This document shows, piece by piece, positions 9,234-19,439 of a stretch of 55,364 nucleotides of DNA. The stretch spans positions 1 through 55,364 of the forward strand of contig JAUNBG010000024.1 in the NCBI GenBank assembly GCA_030527205.1, read 5' to 3'. Numbering within the stretch: position 1 is the first letter of the stretch; each line of letters opens with the position of its first letter. The DNA comes from Planctomycetia bacterium (GTDB lineage: Bacteria; Planctomycetota; Planctomycetia; Pirellulales; Thermoguttaceae). Made by a program: the position numbers and the translations under genes. The notes beneath the pieces were generated by a model. The model did not search any database. It worked only from the letters and a program-made list of their open reading frames with translations, and had not been told where the DNA came from.

Positions 9234-10370
9234 TCAAACGATTAATAATGTAAAACTGTCAAGAATCATTTTGACAACAAGCGTCCAACCGTCCATAAGA
9301 ACAAAAAGCATTAATTTGAATGGCAGCGAAATCATAACAGGCGGAAGCATCATCATTCCCATCGAAACCAAAACGCCAGAAACAATCATATCGATAATCA
9401 AAAAAGGAATAAAAAGTTGAAATCCGATTAAAAAAGCAGTTTTTAGTTCGCTTAACATAAATGCGGGAAGAAGAGCTCGCAAGGGGACATCTTCATAAAA
9501 TTCCGGAATTTTTGCGTCAGGAATATATTGCATAAAGAGTCGAATATCGTCCCCATTCCCGCGTCGTTCTATCTGTTGACACATAAACGTTCGAATGGGA
9601 AGAATTCCTTTATCAAATGCTTTTTGGGCATCAATTTCATGATTCGAATAAGGAACAATGGCATTATTATAAACTTGCGTCCAAACCGGCGTCATAATCA
9701 AAAGGGTTAAAAAAAGCGAAAGAGCCGTTAAAACCTGATTGGGAGGCAATTGCCCCGCGCCAATAGCCTCTCGAAGAATCGATAAGACGGTTATGATTCG
9801 AACAAAGGACGTCGTCATAATCAAGATAGCTGGCGCAAGCGAAAGAATCGTTATAAAAACAAGAATTCCTAAAGACGATTGAATTCCGTTCTGACTTATT
9901 AACTGTTGAGGTTCTTTGAGAAGATTGCTTAAATCGGATGAACTCGGCAAAATTGATTGATCGGTTGACTCCAATTGATCGATTAAATTTAACGGAGTTG
10001 TTGCATTGGTCGAATTGTTTGATTTTGATTGGTCTGTTTCATTAAATATCGATTCAGAATTTAAACGATTTTCAAAATTTGGTTGGTTTTTTGTATCAAC
10101 TTGGGTTGCTAAAACTGATTGACCATTTAAACCGGTCAAATTATTTAAATTGGGCGATTCACTTAAAGGAGTTCGAATCGAGTCGGATTCAGATAATAAA
10201 TGATTGTTTGGCGTTTGTTCATTATTCGCCGAAGGAACAGAAAAATTATTTGTTCCGCTCAACGTTACCGAACTGTTTTGTTGGGCTTCAACAAAAAAAG
10301 GAGAGATCAAGGCAACCCAAAGCAGCCCAAAAATTCCAAGCTTAAAACAAATTTTTCGCTTATTTTTCAT
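9234..10370 (-). CDS. fliP: Flagellar export gate protein FliP with long N-terminal extension
   Basis: The last ~215 residues are a typical FliP, a core membrane component of the flagellar type III export gate. Hallmarks are LAPAILIMTTSFVRIITVLS, REAIGAGQLPPNQVLTALSLFLTLLIM, the large loop with DAQKAFDKGI, and the final LPFKLMLFVLMDGWTLVV. A signal peptide (residues 1-29) is followed by ~135 residues rich in Ser, Asn, Thr and Gln, which ordinary FliP (about 245 residues) lacks. The start overlaps the fliO stop in an ATGA arrangement, so translation is probably coupled. No fliQ or fliR follows in this window. Confidence 0.95.
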   Translation of the reverse strand: MKNKRKICFKLGIFGLLWVALISPFFVEAQQNSSVTLSGTNNFSVPSANNEQTPNNHLLSESDSIRTPLSESPNLNNLTGLNGQSVLATQVDTKNQPNFENRLNSESIFNETDQSKSNNSTNATTPLNLIDQLESTDQSILPSSSDLSNLLKEPQQLISQNGIQSSLGILVFITILSLAPAILIMTTSFVRIITVLSILREAIGAGQLPPNQVLTALSLFLTLLIMTPVWTQVYNNAIVPYSNHEIDAQKAFDKGILPIRTFMCQQIERRGNGDDIRLFMQYIPDAKIPEFYEDVPLRALLPAFMLSELKTAFLIGFQLFIPFLIIDMIVSGVLVSMGMMMLPPVMISLPFKLMLFVLMDGWTLVVKMILDSFTLLIV

Positions 10371-11260
10371 TGATTATCTTCCTTTTTGTTTTTTGAAGAC
10401 CTTATCAATTTGGACCAAAATTCTTTTTCAAGAAAAGGAACTGCATCGTTTTCGTTTTGAGCCGCTTTTCGACATTCTTCGACTATTTGAGCGACTTCAT
10501 TTGGATCTGTTATTTCCGCAATAGAATTAATTTGATTTGGAGATAGGGCAACCAGGCATAATTTTGACCCCAATCGAATAAGATAAAGTTGATTTCGCGG
10601 CGTCAATGCTTTTTGGCCTATCGTTTCAAGAATGGTTTCGGGAATAGACGTTATTCTTCGAGGCGAAAATCTTTTCAAAAGAAGAACGCAAGCAAAAAAC
10701 GCCCCTAATATAATTGCCAGGCCGCCCAAAACAGAAATCAGAGAGCGAAAAAAACTGAAATTGTTAACCGATTCATTGTCTGTTTTGGAACCCGAATCGC
10801 TAATTGGCGTTTTGTTTGAGTTGAAATCCCCCCCTTTTTGAATCAGTTGATTTACCGAATTCGAATTCGCTGAATTAGAAGAAATCCCCTTTTGAATCGG
10901 TTGAACTGACGAGTTTGGATTTAATGAATTGGAAGGCATTTGATCGGGCAAAATGTCGATTTGTTGAGCTGTTTTACAGACAGGACGAACCGCTGATGTT
11001 ACAGAAGACTCAGATTCTGCTTCAGGCAACAAATAATTGTCAAAATGCCGATTTGTTATATGGGATGAATATGAATTTTCGTTCATTTTAGAAGTTAATG
11101 ACTCTTTTTCGTTCAAAACGGGATTTGAGTCATTCTGAATCGTCGCCTGTGACGCAACAGAAACATTTCCGCGAAAAAAAGGGGAACTTTGCGCAAAAAC
11201 ATTTTCCGATACAATAACGAAATATAATATCAATAAATATCGAATTTGTCTGTTTTTCAT
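10367..11260 (-). CDS. fliO: Flagellar biosynthesis protein FliO
   Basis: This 297-residue protein has a signal peptide (residues 1-23), a long Ser/Asn-rich segment, one transmembrane helix (about 182-201, VLGGLAIILGAFFACVLLLK) and a FliO domain with ISVLGG, ETIGQKALTPRNQLYLIRLGSK and LVALSP. FliO is an assembly factor for the FliP ring of the flagellar export gate. Its gene order with fliP and the 4-bp overlap confirm the assignment. The periplasmic extension is much longer than in enterobacterial FliO and resembles in composition the one on FliP. Confidence 0.92.
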   Translation of the reverse strand: MKNRQIRYLLILYFVIVSENVFAQSSPFFRGNVSVASQATIQNDSNPVLNEKESLTSKMNENSYSSHITNRHFDNYLLPEAESESSVTSAVRPVCKTAQQIDILPDQMPSNSLNPNSSVQPIQKGISSNSANSNSVNQLIQKGGDFNSNKTPISDSGSKTDNESVNNFSFFRSLISVLGGLAIILGAFFACVLLLKRFSPRRITSIPETILETIGQKALTPRNQLYLIRLGSKLCLVALSPNQINSIAEITDPNEVAQIVEECRKAAQNENDAVPFLEKEFWSKLIRSSKNKKEDNQ

Positions 11261-11445
11261 AAAAGTTTTCCGATTGAAAATATAATCAATTCAATTGGTT
11301 CAAAAGAATCTTATTATGAATTTTACAGAAAATCAGTCGATTTCGAAAGATCAATTTATCAACTTTGTTTAAAATTTGTCAGAAGATTATCATGAATTTG
11401 GAATGGGTAACGATCCGGTTTTCAATCGACTTAAGATAAAAGCAT

Positions 11446-11472
11446 AAAAAAACAGGCTTGAACCCAAGCCTG
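11446..11472 (-). terminator. Rho-independent terminator for the coiled-coil membrane protein gene
   Basis: On the minus strand CAGGCTT pairs with AAGCCTG around a six-base loop and is followed directly by TTTTTTT. It lies about 100 bp downstream of the stop codon at 11570, where termination of that minus-strand gene is expected. Confidence 0.85.
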
Positions 11473-11569
11473 CAAAACCGCATAAGTTTATAATCTCAGC
11501 TTCAACGATCCGAAATATTCAATCGCTTGAATAGAAATTATTTTGAAAGAGAATAATTTTTGTTAGTTA

Positions 11570-12979
11570 TTAAATAGGATTATTCAATGAAAGGGGTTGA
11601 TCATTAGAAACCGTTTGACTATTTTTCAAAATCGTTTCGGCCGCTGTCAATTGAATTTTTGCTATTTGATTGGCAAGTTGACAATTTTCGTAAAGCAAGG
11701 ACTGAATTTCAGCTTTCATCTCTTTAATATTGTTTTGAACCAAATCAAGCTCTTGTTGGATCTGTTGACAATATTGGTCCATTGTTGCGTTTTCCGTAGT
11801 TAATTCGTTCCTTCGCTGCAAATAACTTTTCGCCGCAAAACTATTGGGATCGTTTTGAGCAAGAAGTTGATTATTTTTGTCTATCTTTGATTTTATCTGC
11901 TGAGAATCAAGAAAAGCAACAATAGAATTCGGAAAATCAGGATTGTCTAAAAGGGAATTAATTTCTTGCAACATCGCCTGAACGGTCTGTTGATCTTCAA
12001 GAGAAAGTTCGTTGAAAAGGGCCGGAAAGAGAGAAACAAATTGACTCGTTAAAACGTTTTCCATTTCCATTTTGGCGGTTTCTTTTTGAGTAATTGACAA
12101 ATTCAGATAATTTCTGCTTTGGATTTTCGATTCAATAAGATAAGTAAAATCGAGAGGGAATCGTTTATCAGAAACATTGTTATTTTGGAGATCATCTAAC
12201 GTTATTTGATCTTTTGCAAAAAACTCGGCATTGGCGCTGTCTTGTTGACTCAGCGATTTGAGAAAATCCGGGTTCAACTGATTCCAAACAACAATATCCG
12301 AAGGAGAATCAACCGGAAGACGATCAACGGAAACAATTAAACTGTTTTGATTCGCAAATGTAAGTTTCAAGCTATCCAATTCGTCATTCGATAAAGAATG
12401 AACAGACGTCAATTTAATATTTGTCGGAGCATCTGGACTTCCAGAAACGAAATCTATTTTGAAAGCGCCCAAATATTTTGCCAAGGCAAAAGAACTTTCC
12501 AAACCAGCAGAATCAACCGAAGCCGAACTCGACGAATGGGCGGAATTGTCTTCATTATTTTCCGCAACAAAAGGTTCGCCGCTATCAAACAGATAGACAA
12601 AACTATTGCTCATGATTCCTTGAGAACTATAAACAGCAGGAAGATTCATAGCGATTTCAATCATTCCTTCTGGGCTTGGCGTTCCAATTTCGCCCGGTTG
12701 ACAATTCAACCAAACCAAACCGTTTTGAAGTTCCCGAACGCGACGCAATTGAGCCAAAAGTCCCATTGAATCCCAATTTATTTCTTGATTTGTCGGATCA
12801 GAATAAATATCTTTGCGTAATTGTTCGTTATCCGCGATAGCTTTTGACAAATCTTTGTCCAATTGCGCTATTTTCGTTTCCCAATTTTTTCCAAGCAAAT
12901 AACGTTGAGAAACAAGCCAAAAAAATGTCAGACTTGTCAAAAAAAGGAGAACGTATAAAACTTTGTTCCAAATGTTCAT
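11570..12979 (-). CDS. Membrane-anchored coiled-coil protein of unknown function
   Basis: This 469-residue protein has one N-terminal membrane segment (residues 6-25) followed by a helical stretch (about 31-62, WETKIAQLDKDLSKAIADNE). A compact middle domain (about 75-340) contains VWLNCQPGEIGTPSPEGMIEIAMNLP. A C-terminal coiled coil (about 385-455) includes QQIQQELDLVQNNIKEMKAEIQ. The layout suggests an inner-membrane-anchored structural or regulatory protein, and no named family was recognised. No Shine-Dalgarno is seen. The gene stands alone, with its own terminator at 11446-11472. Confidence 0.75.
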   Translation of the reverse strand: MNIWNKVLYVLLFLTSLTFFWLVSQRYLLGKNWETKIAQLDKDLSKAIADNEQLRKDIYSDPTNQEINWDSMGLLAQLRRVRELQNGLVWLNCQPGEIGTPSPEGMIEIAMNLPAVYSSQGIMSNSFVYLFDSGEPFVAENNEDNSAHSSSSASVDSAGLESSFALAKYLGAFKIDFVSGSPDAPTNIKLTSVHSLSNDELDSLKLTFANQNSLIVSVDRLPVDSPSDIVVWNQLNPDFLKSLSQQDSANAEFFAKDQITLDDLQNNNVSDKRFPLDFTYLIESKIQSRNYLNLSITQKETAKMEMENVLTSQFVSLFPALFNELSLEDQQTVQAMLQEINSLLDNPDFPNSIVAFLDSQQIKSKIDKNNQLLAQNDPNSFAAKSYLQRRNELTTENATMDQYCQQIQQELDLVQNNIKEMKAEIQSLLYENCQLANQIAKIQLTAAETILKNSQTVSNDQPLSLNNPI

Positions 12980-13841
12980 CGCAACACCGTTCGCAATTTT
13001 CTAAATATTTTATGACGGTTTTGAAAATTCCGTAATTCTTTTTGAAATGTTTTCAGTGAACAAACTATTTAATCTGCACTAAAAGCATATTATTTCTGAT
13101 TTTCCCAAGTTATGTAATTATTATATCTTCGTTTATTTTATTTATCTATAGCAAAAAGGGCTGAATTTATAGAATAGATAAAATTTTATGAAGATTTTAT
13201 CGTTAAAACAGAATTATTTTTATTGACTGTTTCAAAAAACGTCTTTTATCCAGTTTAACTTACAGTTTGATATTAACGTTTTGAAGAGCTTTTGTCAAGA
13301 ATTTTCTTCAGAATAATTGAAAAAGATTTTATTCTCCATCAAAATAATTTATACAATTAGAAAAATTTGCATAATCAAAAAAGATCTAAACTTTTTTTAT
13401 TCTTTGTTTGATAAGTTTGGTTTTTGGTTTTGACAAAAAACAAAGACTATATCAAAAGGTTTTGGGGGACAAGTTTCGCATTGCATAATTCAGCCGCCCT
13501 TATTGGATTTAAGACCTTAAAAATTTGATTTTTCAATAGTCTTGTTTAAAAGTTAATCAAGACCATTCTCAGAAATTTTTTTCTTTTTATAATTCTTTTT
13601 TATATTGAATCGAAAAAATCAGATATAAAGAAGTCCCTTTTTTCCCGCTTAATTGTTTGAACAATAAAAATGGGAAAGCAAACAATCGAAATAATTGACA
13701 AACTTGTCGCAATGTCGACTAAAATAACTATATTTTCAATTGCCAAAAGAAAATCATTTGGAATTGTCATTGAACAGTTTTATGAATTCTGTTTGAAAAT
13801 TTTAATCAAAAATATTTTTGCTGATTGGAATCGTTCGTTTT
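12980..13841. other. Long AT-rich intergenic region
   Basis: About 860 bases separate divergently read genes. Several poly-A/T tracts are visible but no RNA gene, hairpin terminator or convincing short gene was found. It should hold the promoters of both neighbours. Confidence 0.5.
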
Positions 13842-14183
13842 ATGAATAAGATCATAATAACAATTATTCTGTTAATTTTGTCTAACTCGTTTATGACGTT
13901 TGCCTGGTATGGCCATTTAAAAAATATGAGTCATTCTTTCTGGCTTTGGGCTGCTCTGATCAGTTGGGGAATCGCTTTTTTCGAATATTGCCTTCAAGTT
14001 CCAGCCAATCGAATAGGCGCAACAGAACTTTCTGTTCCGCAGTTGAAAATTCTCCAGGAAGTCATTGCAATGCTCATTTTTGTTCCGTTTGCGCTTTTAT
14101 ATTTGAAACAACCGTTGAGTTGGAATTATTTATGGGCGGCTTGCTGCATTATTGGAGCGGTTTTTTTTATTTTTCAAGGTTGA
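13842..14183 (+). CDS. Small four-helix membrane protein, DUF486/DMT-superfamily type
   Basis: This is a 113-residue protein with four hydrophobic helices. Motifs fit the DUF486 branch of the drug/metabolite transporter superfamily: NSFMTFAWYGHL near the first helix, WGIAFFEYCLQVPANRIG in the second, LKILQEVIAMLIFVPFALLYL in the third and WAACCIIGAVFFIF at the end. Its transport substrate is unknown. A TTG eight codons upstream is a poorer start, and neither has a ribosome binding site. The gene stands alone. Confidence 0.85.
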   Translation: MNKIIITIILLILSNSFMTFAWYGHLKNMSHSFWLWAALISWGIAFFEYCLQVPANRIGATELSVPQLKILQEVIAMLIFVPFALLYLKQPLSWNYLWAACCIIGAVFFIFQG

Positions 14184-14508
14184 CAACTTGTTTGGGAACA
14201 TTCCAGATCATTTATCCCAATGCGGTTTAAACAAGTTTTGAACAACAATGTTCGCCTTTGCGTCATTCGTCCATTGTTGCCTGGCTGGCAAATAGAAGAA
14301 TTAAGATTTGAATAAGAATTGATTGACCATTTTAAGGAATCCGTTCTTTTTCCGAAAATGAATTCGGCGCCCGAAAAACAAGAAACAAAAAACATCAATC
14401 GTTTTGAGGATACTAGAAAATTTCTCTTGCCAAACTTTTGAATAATTGTTAATATGAATCAGGTTATTTTCAGAAATTTGCACATATAAACAACTATTCT
14501 ATTGTTTC
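14184..14508. other. Intergenic region, nothing recognised
   Basis: About 325 bases without a gene. No hairpin with a T-run or clear repeat copy is visible. Confidence 0.4.
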
Positions 14509-17500
14509 ATGATTTTTAGAACCTTTAACAATAAATTCATTTATTTTTTAATTATCGCTTTTCTTTTTATTCTTGGGGATAATTCCAACGCTCAACCGAA
14601 TAATCAAAAAGGGTTCTCAGGTTATTTATTAGACAGTTCCAATTTGATCGACAATGATTCCAATCAGAATTTGGTTGATTGGAGCGAACAATTTGAGGTT
14701 CCAGGCATTAGTTGGCGCTATCTTTATCGGGAAAAAAATGTTGAGGTTTCCGAACATTGCCGAACAACCGAAAATTTTCATTCCGGTCGCCAATCCGAAA
14801 AAATAACCTTCCATTTCAAAAATACCGACGTCGTTTTTCTCGGACATTATATTGATTATCCCCAATTGAGCAACCAAATGTCCCCATCGTTATGGTTGCG
14901 GGCAGATCGCCCCGGCATAACGATCGGAATGATTGTCGTTTTGCCAAAAACGTTAAGAATGGATACCGGTTTACCTTTGACGCTTTTGATTCCCGGTTCG
15001 ACATATTCTCAAGTCGGAGATTGGGAAAAACTGGTTTTTTCCAATGATATTAAAAAAGCGGTCAACGAAAGTATTCAGGCCATTCGTTGGGAACACGGAA
15101 TAACGGTCGATCCAGAAGAAGCTTATGTCCGTCAAATCGTTCTTCTCATTGAAGGTCGGCAAGGAAAATATTCGCTATGGATTGACGATCTTGAAATAAT
15201 GGACCATAATCCGCGTCCTCTTCAGTTGCTTCAAGACGACGAAAGAAACAGCTGCTTTAATCCAATCAATCTATTAGAATTTCGTTTAGCGGTTACCAAT
15301 GAAAGTTTTTTTTTGGGAATCGATCAAAATAATCCTTATCAGTTTGGTTATGAACCCTTTGCCATTGATCAAGAAAAAGCGGAGAAACGAAAAAAAGAAC
15401 TCGAACGCCAAAAACGTTTTCAACGCCAACTCGCAATACTTCAACAGCCCAGCGATTCCAAATTATTTCAATGGAATGAACGACCTTTTCAAAATTCGCG
15501 TTTGTCGATTAATCATTCGGAAGACGTTCGTTTGACAAATACAGAATCAGCCGAATTCTCAACAACTGACGATTTAACTCAAAAACAGTCGATCACTCAA
15601 GTTGATTATTCCGCTCAAGAAGCCCAAAATGCCGAAATCGAATCGCCCTCGCCCATTGTTGTCGGAAGCGGAACGATCTCAGAAAAAGAAGGAACAGCGG
15701 CGCAGTCTTTCCCAAAACTTACACAAGATTCAATTCCCGTTCCTGTTTTCAAAAATAAAATTCTGACCCTTATCGATCAAAAAAGCCAAAATCAGGAAAT
15801 GAAACTTGAAAATTTTGGCGTTCGGGCAATTGAATATCAGGGCGAATCGTTACAGTTTCTCAAAAGCCTTCATTTTAATGCAATTTGGTTGAAAACGCCG
15901 CCAAGCGCCGCTCTTTTAAAAGAAGCGGATCAAGCTCAAATTTGGTTGATCGCTCCGCCGCCTATTGGAGAAGAAACGGTTCCTGATCCGAATCAACTTG
16001 ATTCGACCGTTCAAGAGATCAAAGAAAACGTCCCTCCTTATTTCAATCGCCAAAAAGTCAGTTCGGTTTATGATCGCGTTCTTCTTTGGAATATCGGTTC
16101 GGATATTCGAAAAAATGATTACAATAATGTCTGCGACCGCGTTTCTGTCATTCGTTTGTTAGACGAGGATCGAAAACGGCCGGTTATCTGCAATACTTAT
16201 AACGGAATTGCTGATTATTCCTATCGAAACGACGTCGATGCTCTTTTAATCCGACGTCAACCTTTTTTGACTTCTTTCAATTTAACCGATTATCAAAAAT
16301 GGTTGCAAAACTGTATTAATCTGGCAACGCCTGGTTTTCCTGTCTGGAATGAAATTCAAACGCAAGCCGATCCGCAATTATTAGCTCAATGCCGCTTTTT
16401 TGGCTCGGTTGATGAACTTCCTTCGCTTATCTCATATGAACAAATGCGTCAGCAAATGCGACTTTCAATGGCGGCCAATTGTCACGGTTTACTTTTTGCG
16501 TCGTCAACGCCTTTAGATCAAACTGATCATGAAACGCAATATCGAGCTGCAGCATTAGAATTACTGAACCTAGAATTATGTTTAGTTAATTGGTGGTTCG
16601 CAGGCGGCTCTTTTGAACAATTGATCTCCTCAAACCATTCAACATTATCCGCCGTCGTTCTGAGAACGGATCGAGCAATTTTGTTAATGCCCATTTCGAC
16701 GGAATTCAACAATCAATATCTTTTTGGCCAAGGGTCAGAAAATAAGGTTAAATTGATCGCGCCAGCGCAAGAAGGCTATTCAGCGGAATTGTTGGTTCCG
16801 GGCGTTTTAGGAAAAGTCCCTTCAGAACGACGAGCAGGCGGCGTTCATATCAAGCTCGAAGAAATGGGAATGAGTTCGTTGATTTTTCTGACGCAATTCG
16901 ATAATTATCGTCAGGAAATAGCGGAAAAAGCGCCTCTTTTGGGACCGCGAATGGCCGAATTGGCTATTCGTTTGGCAAAAATGCGTTTGGATACTTATGA
17001 ACAGACTCTTTATCAACTCAATTATTTAAAAGAGCGCGACGGTATTCCGATTATTCAATTTTCCAAACGACCTTTATTGGAAATCAGAGAGCAAAATACG
17101 CTTTTGGCTCAAACAAGACAAGCGATTCAACAAGCGGAAGACTATTTGCGTCAAAAAGACGATTCGCAAGCTTATCTTCAAGCGGAACGAGCCTTGCGGG
17201 AAATTCGTTTAAACGAACGACGATTTTGGCAGACAGCAACTCGTTTTGAAGAAAGTCTTCCCGTTCTTCCTGTTTCGATTTCTTTTTATTTGTTGCCCGC
17301 TTATATGGATTATTATCAACGAATTAGCGGCGGCAAAATGCTTTTGGTCGGCGACAATAAAATTCAGGGCGGCGATATGGAAGACGCAAATTCCTGGAAC
17401 GCCGGAAAATGGAATGCCTATGAAGAACGAATAACAGGCGTCAAATCGTCTCTCCTTCGCGACAAGGGGGCGCAGCATTCGGGTCAATTTGGCCTGCGAA

Positions 17501-17841
17501 TCCAAAATGAACGAACTTTAGCGAATGCGCCGGTTGAAATGGAATGCGCGCCAATCAACGTCATCGTTCCCTGTTCTGTAAAAACAGGCGAATTAGTCTG
17601 TGTTCAAGGTTGGATCAAAATTCCAACAGAAATCGAAACATCGGGAGACGGTTTGATGATTTATGACGATCACGGCGGCCCGGCTTTAGCTCAACGCTTT
17701 AAAAAAACTGCTCAAAATGATTGGCAACGGTTCGCGTTTTATCGATATGCAGCTTCCGATGGCGAAATGAAAATACAATTCTCATTAAATGGTTACGGGC
17801 AAGTTTTCCTGGACGACATTGGCGTCTATACCGTTCAGTAA
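14509..17841 (+). CDS. Large exported multidomain protein with glycosidase-like middle and carbohydrate-binding-like C-terminus
   Basis: This 1110-residue protein has a clear signal peptide (residues 1-29, ending SNAQ). A jelly-roll-like first domain follows (about 40-230, with SLWIDDLEIMDHNPRPLQ at its end). A charged helical linker lies near 285-310 (EKRKKELERQKRFQRQL). A region at about 430-790 resembles a degenerate TIM barrel (FLKSLHFNAIWLKTPPS, LWNIGSDIRKND, PVWNEIQTQADPQLLAQCR). A helical segment at 800-910 precedes a second jelly roll (about 950-1110) starting at IQGGDMEDANSWN and ending VFLDDIGVY, typical of CBM4/9-like modules. No catalytic acid pair could be assigned with confidence. 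It probably acts on or binds polysaccharide outside the cell. Confidence 0.8.
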   Translation: MIFRTFNNKFIYFLIIAFLFILGDNSNAQPNNQKGFSGYLLDSSNLIDNDSNQNLVDWSEQFEVPGISWRYLYREKNVEVSEHCRTTENFHSGRQSEKITFHFKNTDVVFLGHYIDYPQLSNQMSPSLWLRADRPGITIGMIVVLPKTLRMDTGLPLTLLIPGSTYSQVGDWEKLVFSNDIKKAVNESIQAIRWEHGITVDPEEAYVRQIVLLIEGRQGKYSLWIDDLEIMDHNPRPLQLLQDDERNSCFNPINLLEFRLAVTNESFFLGIDQNNPYQFGYEPFAIDQEKAEKRKKELERQKRFQRQLAILQQPSDSKLFQWNERPFQNSRLSINHSEDVRLTNTESAEFSTTDDLTQKQSITQVDYSAQEAQNAEIESPSPIVVGSGTISEKEGTAAQSFPKLTQDSIPVPVFKNKILTLIDQKSQNQEMKLENFGVRAIEYQGESLQFLKSLHFNAIWLKTPPSAALLKEADQAQIWLIAPPPIGEETVPDPNQLDSTVQEIKENVPPYFNRQKVSSVYDRVLLWNIGSDIRKNDYNNVCDRVSVIRLLDEDRKRPVICNTYNGIADYSYRNDVDALLIRRQPFLTSFNLTDYQKWLQNCINLATPGFPVWNEIQTQADPQLLAQCRFFGSVDELPSLISYEQMRQQMRLSMAANCHGLLFASSTPLDQTDHETQYRAAALELLNLELCLVNWWFAGGSFEQLISSNHSTLSAVVLRTDRAILLMPISTEFNNQYLFGQGSENKVKLIAPAQEGYSAELLVPGVLGKVPSERRAGGVHIKLEEMGMSSLIFLTQFDNYRQEIAEKAPLLGPRMAELAIRLAKMRLDTYEQTLYQLNYLKERDGIPIIQFSKRPLLEIREQNTLLAQTRQAIQQAEDYLRQKDDSQAYLQAERALREIRLNERRFWQTATRFEESLPVLPVSISFYLLPAYMDYYQRISGGKMLLVGDNKIQGGDMEDANSWNAGKWNAYEERITGVKSSLLRDKGAQHSGQFGLRIQNERTLANAPVEMECAPINVIVPCSVKTGELVCVQGWIKIPTEIETSGDGLMIYDDHGGPALAQRFKKTAQNDWQRFAFYRYAASDGEMKIQFSLNGYGQVFLDDIGVYTVQ

Positions 17842-17996
17842 TTCTATTGAAAAAAGCCCTTTGAAAACCAGAAAATGAAACTCGAAATGAAAAAGGTCAG
17901 CGCAAAGCCTGAATGTTTTATGCAACAACAAATAAAATATTTATCGAAAACAAGCGAACAAAAGAAAAAGAATCAAGAACTTTTGAAACAAAAACG

Positions 17997-19430
17997 TTAG
18001 AATTTTTTATTGAATCCGCCCCAAATATTTGAGCTCTGATAATTGTTGACTATTGTCGAATTATAGAAACAATAGAGATCAAATGAATCTTTCAGCGCTA
18101 TCGTCAAGCCTGCTCCCAAAATAAAACGATCCCGTCCCTGTTTATGATTGCCGAATTGATAAGCGACAGGAAACGGCAAAAAATCGTTTGTTGTAAAGAC
18201 CTCTGTATCGCCAAATTCATGAACCCAGGCTGCTTGCATTATTGGACAGATATTCGCCAAATAAGAAGAATATTCCCAAGCCAATCGGCTGCCGAGCATT
18301 ATTCGATATGAATTAAAGGAATAACTGGAAGGAATATAAATAGTCGATTCCGGAAAAATGCCAGCCGTTCCCGGTTCGTCCAGATTGATAACGCGTAAAC
18401 CTAAAAAAGGTTCGATTTTTGTGTGTCCCTTAAAAATACGCAACCCAAATTCCCCTTCATAATTCCATTGAGTTCCTGTATATTTATTGACAAATTCGTT
18501 CGCTTTAGAAAGGTTCACTTGATGTTTATTCCAGTTTTTGCCAACGCCAATCGCTAAATCGGTATACCAGATGGTTCCCAAAATGCTCAAATGAAGCCGA
18601 CCGGAAAAAGATTGGATCGAACCAGAATAACGGTCATCCGTCATTGTCATTTTTTGACTCAGTCCATTTAGCCAAAACCCCCAAATGACATAATCCCCCA
18701 AAAGTCGATCCTGACCCAAACCGCCACCCAAAACATTCGTCTTAAATCCGCTTTGAGTCGCTTCTTTCCCTTGTTTGTCAATCGTTGCCCATTCGCCAAA
18801 AACGTTTCCGGTTATGCGACCTTTGTATGGTTCAATAGAAAGTTCAGAAATATTGCCCCGTAAAATGGACGACGTCGAAAATGTCGGCTGAAAATCGTTT
18901 GTTGGAAAATTTGTCGCATTTTCTGAAATCAAACGACTCTTATTCAAAAAAAGATTCGAGTCAGAACTTTCCAGAAAGATATTTTGCGAATCGAAACTCG
19001 AAAACGATTTGTTTCCCGAGAACGATTCTGATTTCATAATTAAACCTGAATTCAAAGAAGATTCAGAATTCATTGAGGCCAATTTTGGGGCTTCGTATTG
19101 ATCTAATGAGCAGTCGTTGTCTAAAATATGGAATGACGAGGCAAAGATCGTTGAAAAATCCGTCGGTTTTAAAAGAGTTGATAAACCATTGGTTGCCGAC
19201 CAATAATGATTTTGCCCCCAGGAATTTTCTGCTGACAGAAAAAAGCAACAAATAAAAAAAAGAAAAAGATTGCTTTCAATGAAGCGTCTTCTGATTCGCC
19301 AAACGAAATTTCCCGAACGCTTAACGAAAACTTTGTTTTTTCGAAAAATCGTCTTAACTCGTTGGGCAAATGTTTCGTTGACGTCAATTAAATATTGAAG
19401 AACATTGATTCTCGATATTTTTTTCATCAA
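17997..19430 (-). CDS. Autotransporter-type outer-membrane beta-barrel protein
   Basis: This 477-residue protein has an unusually long signal region: about 50 basic residues, a hydrophobic core at 54-66 and probable cleavage after SWG near 72. A Ser/Asn-rich stretch of ~120 residues follows. The C-terminal ~275 residues alternate polar and hydrophobic beta strands (GNVFGEWATID, GLSQKMTMTDDRYSGS, GRLHLSILGTIWYTDLAIGVG, ILGAGLTIALKDSFDLYCFYN) and finish in phenylalanine, as in autotransporter barrels recognised by BAM. It lacks a large passenger domain. Its AAAGG ribosome binding site directly follows the stop of the preceding gene nine bases upstream, so the two form an operon. Confidence 0.85.
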   Translation of the reverse strand: MMKKISRINVLQYLIDVNETFAQRVKTIFRKNKVFVKRSGNFVWRIRRRFIESNLFLFFICCFFLSAENSWGQNHYWSATNGLSTLLKPTDFSTIFASSFHILDNDCSLDQYEAPKLASMNSESSLNSGLIMKSESFSGNKSFSSFDSQNIFLESSDSNLFLNKSRLISENATNFPTNDFQPTFSTSSILRGNISELSIEPYKGRITGNVFGEWATIDKQGKEATQSGFKTNVLGGGLGQDRLLGDYVIWGFWLNGLSQKMTMTDDRYSGSIQSFSGRLHLSILGTIWYTDLAIGVGKNWNKHQVNLSKANEFVNKYTGTQWNYEGEFGLRIFKGHTKIEPFLGLRVINLDEPGTAGIFPESTIYIPSSYSFNSYRIMLGSRLAWEYSSYLANICPIMQAAWVHEFGDTEVFTTNDFLPFPVAYQFGNHKQGRDRFILGAGLTIALKDSFDLYCFYNSTIVNNYQSSNIWGGFNKKF

Positions 19431-19439
19431 AACAACCTT

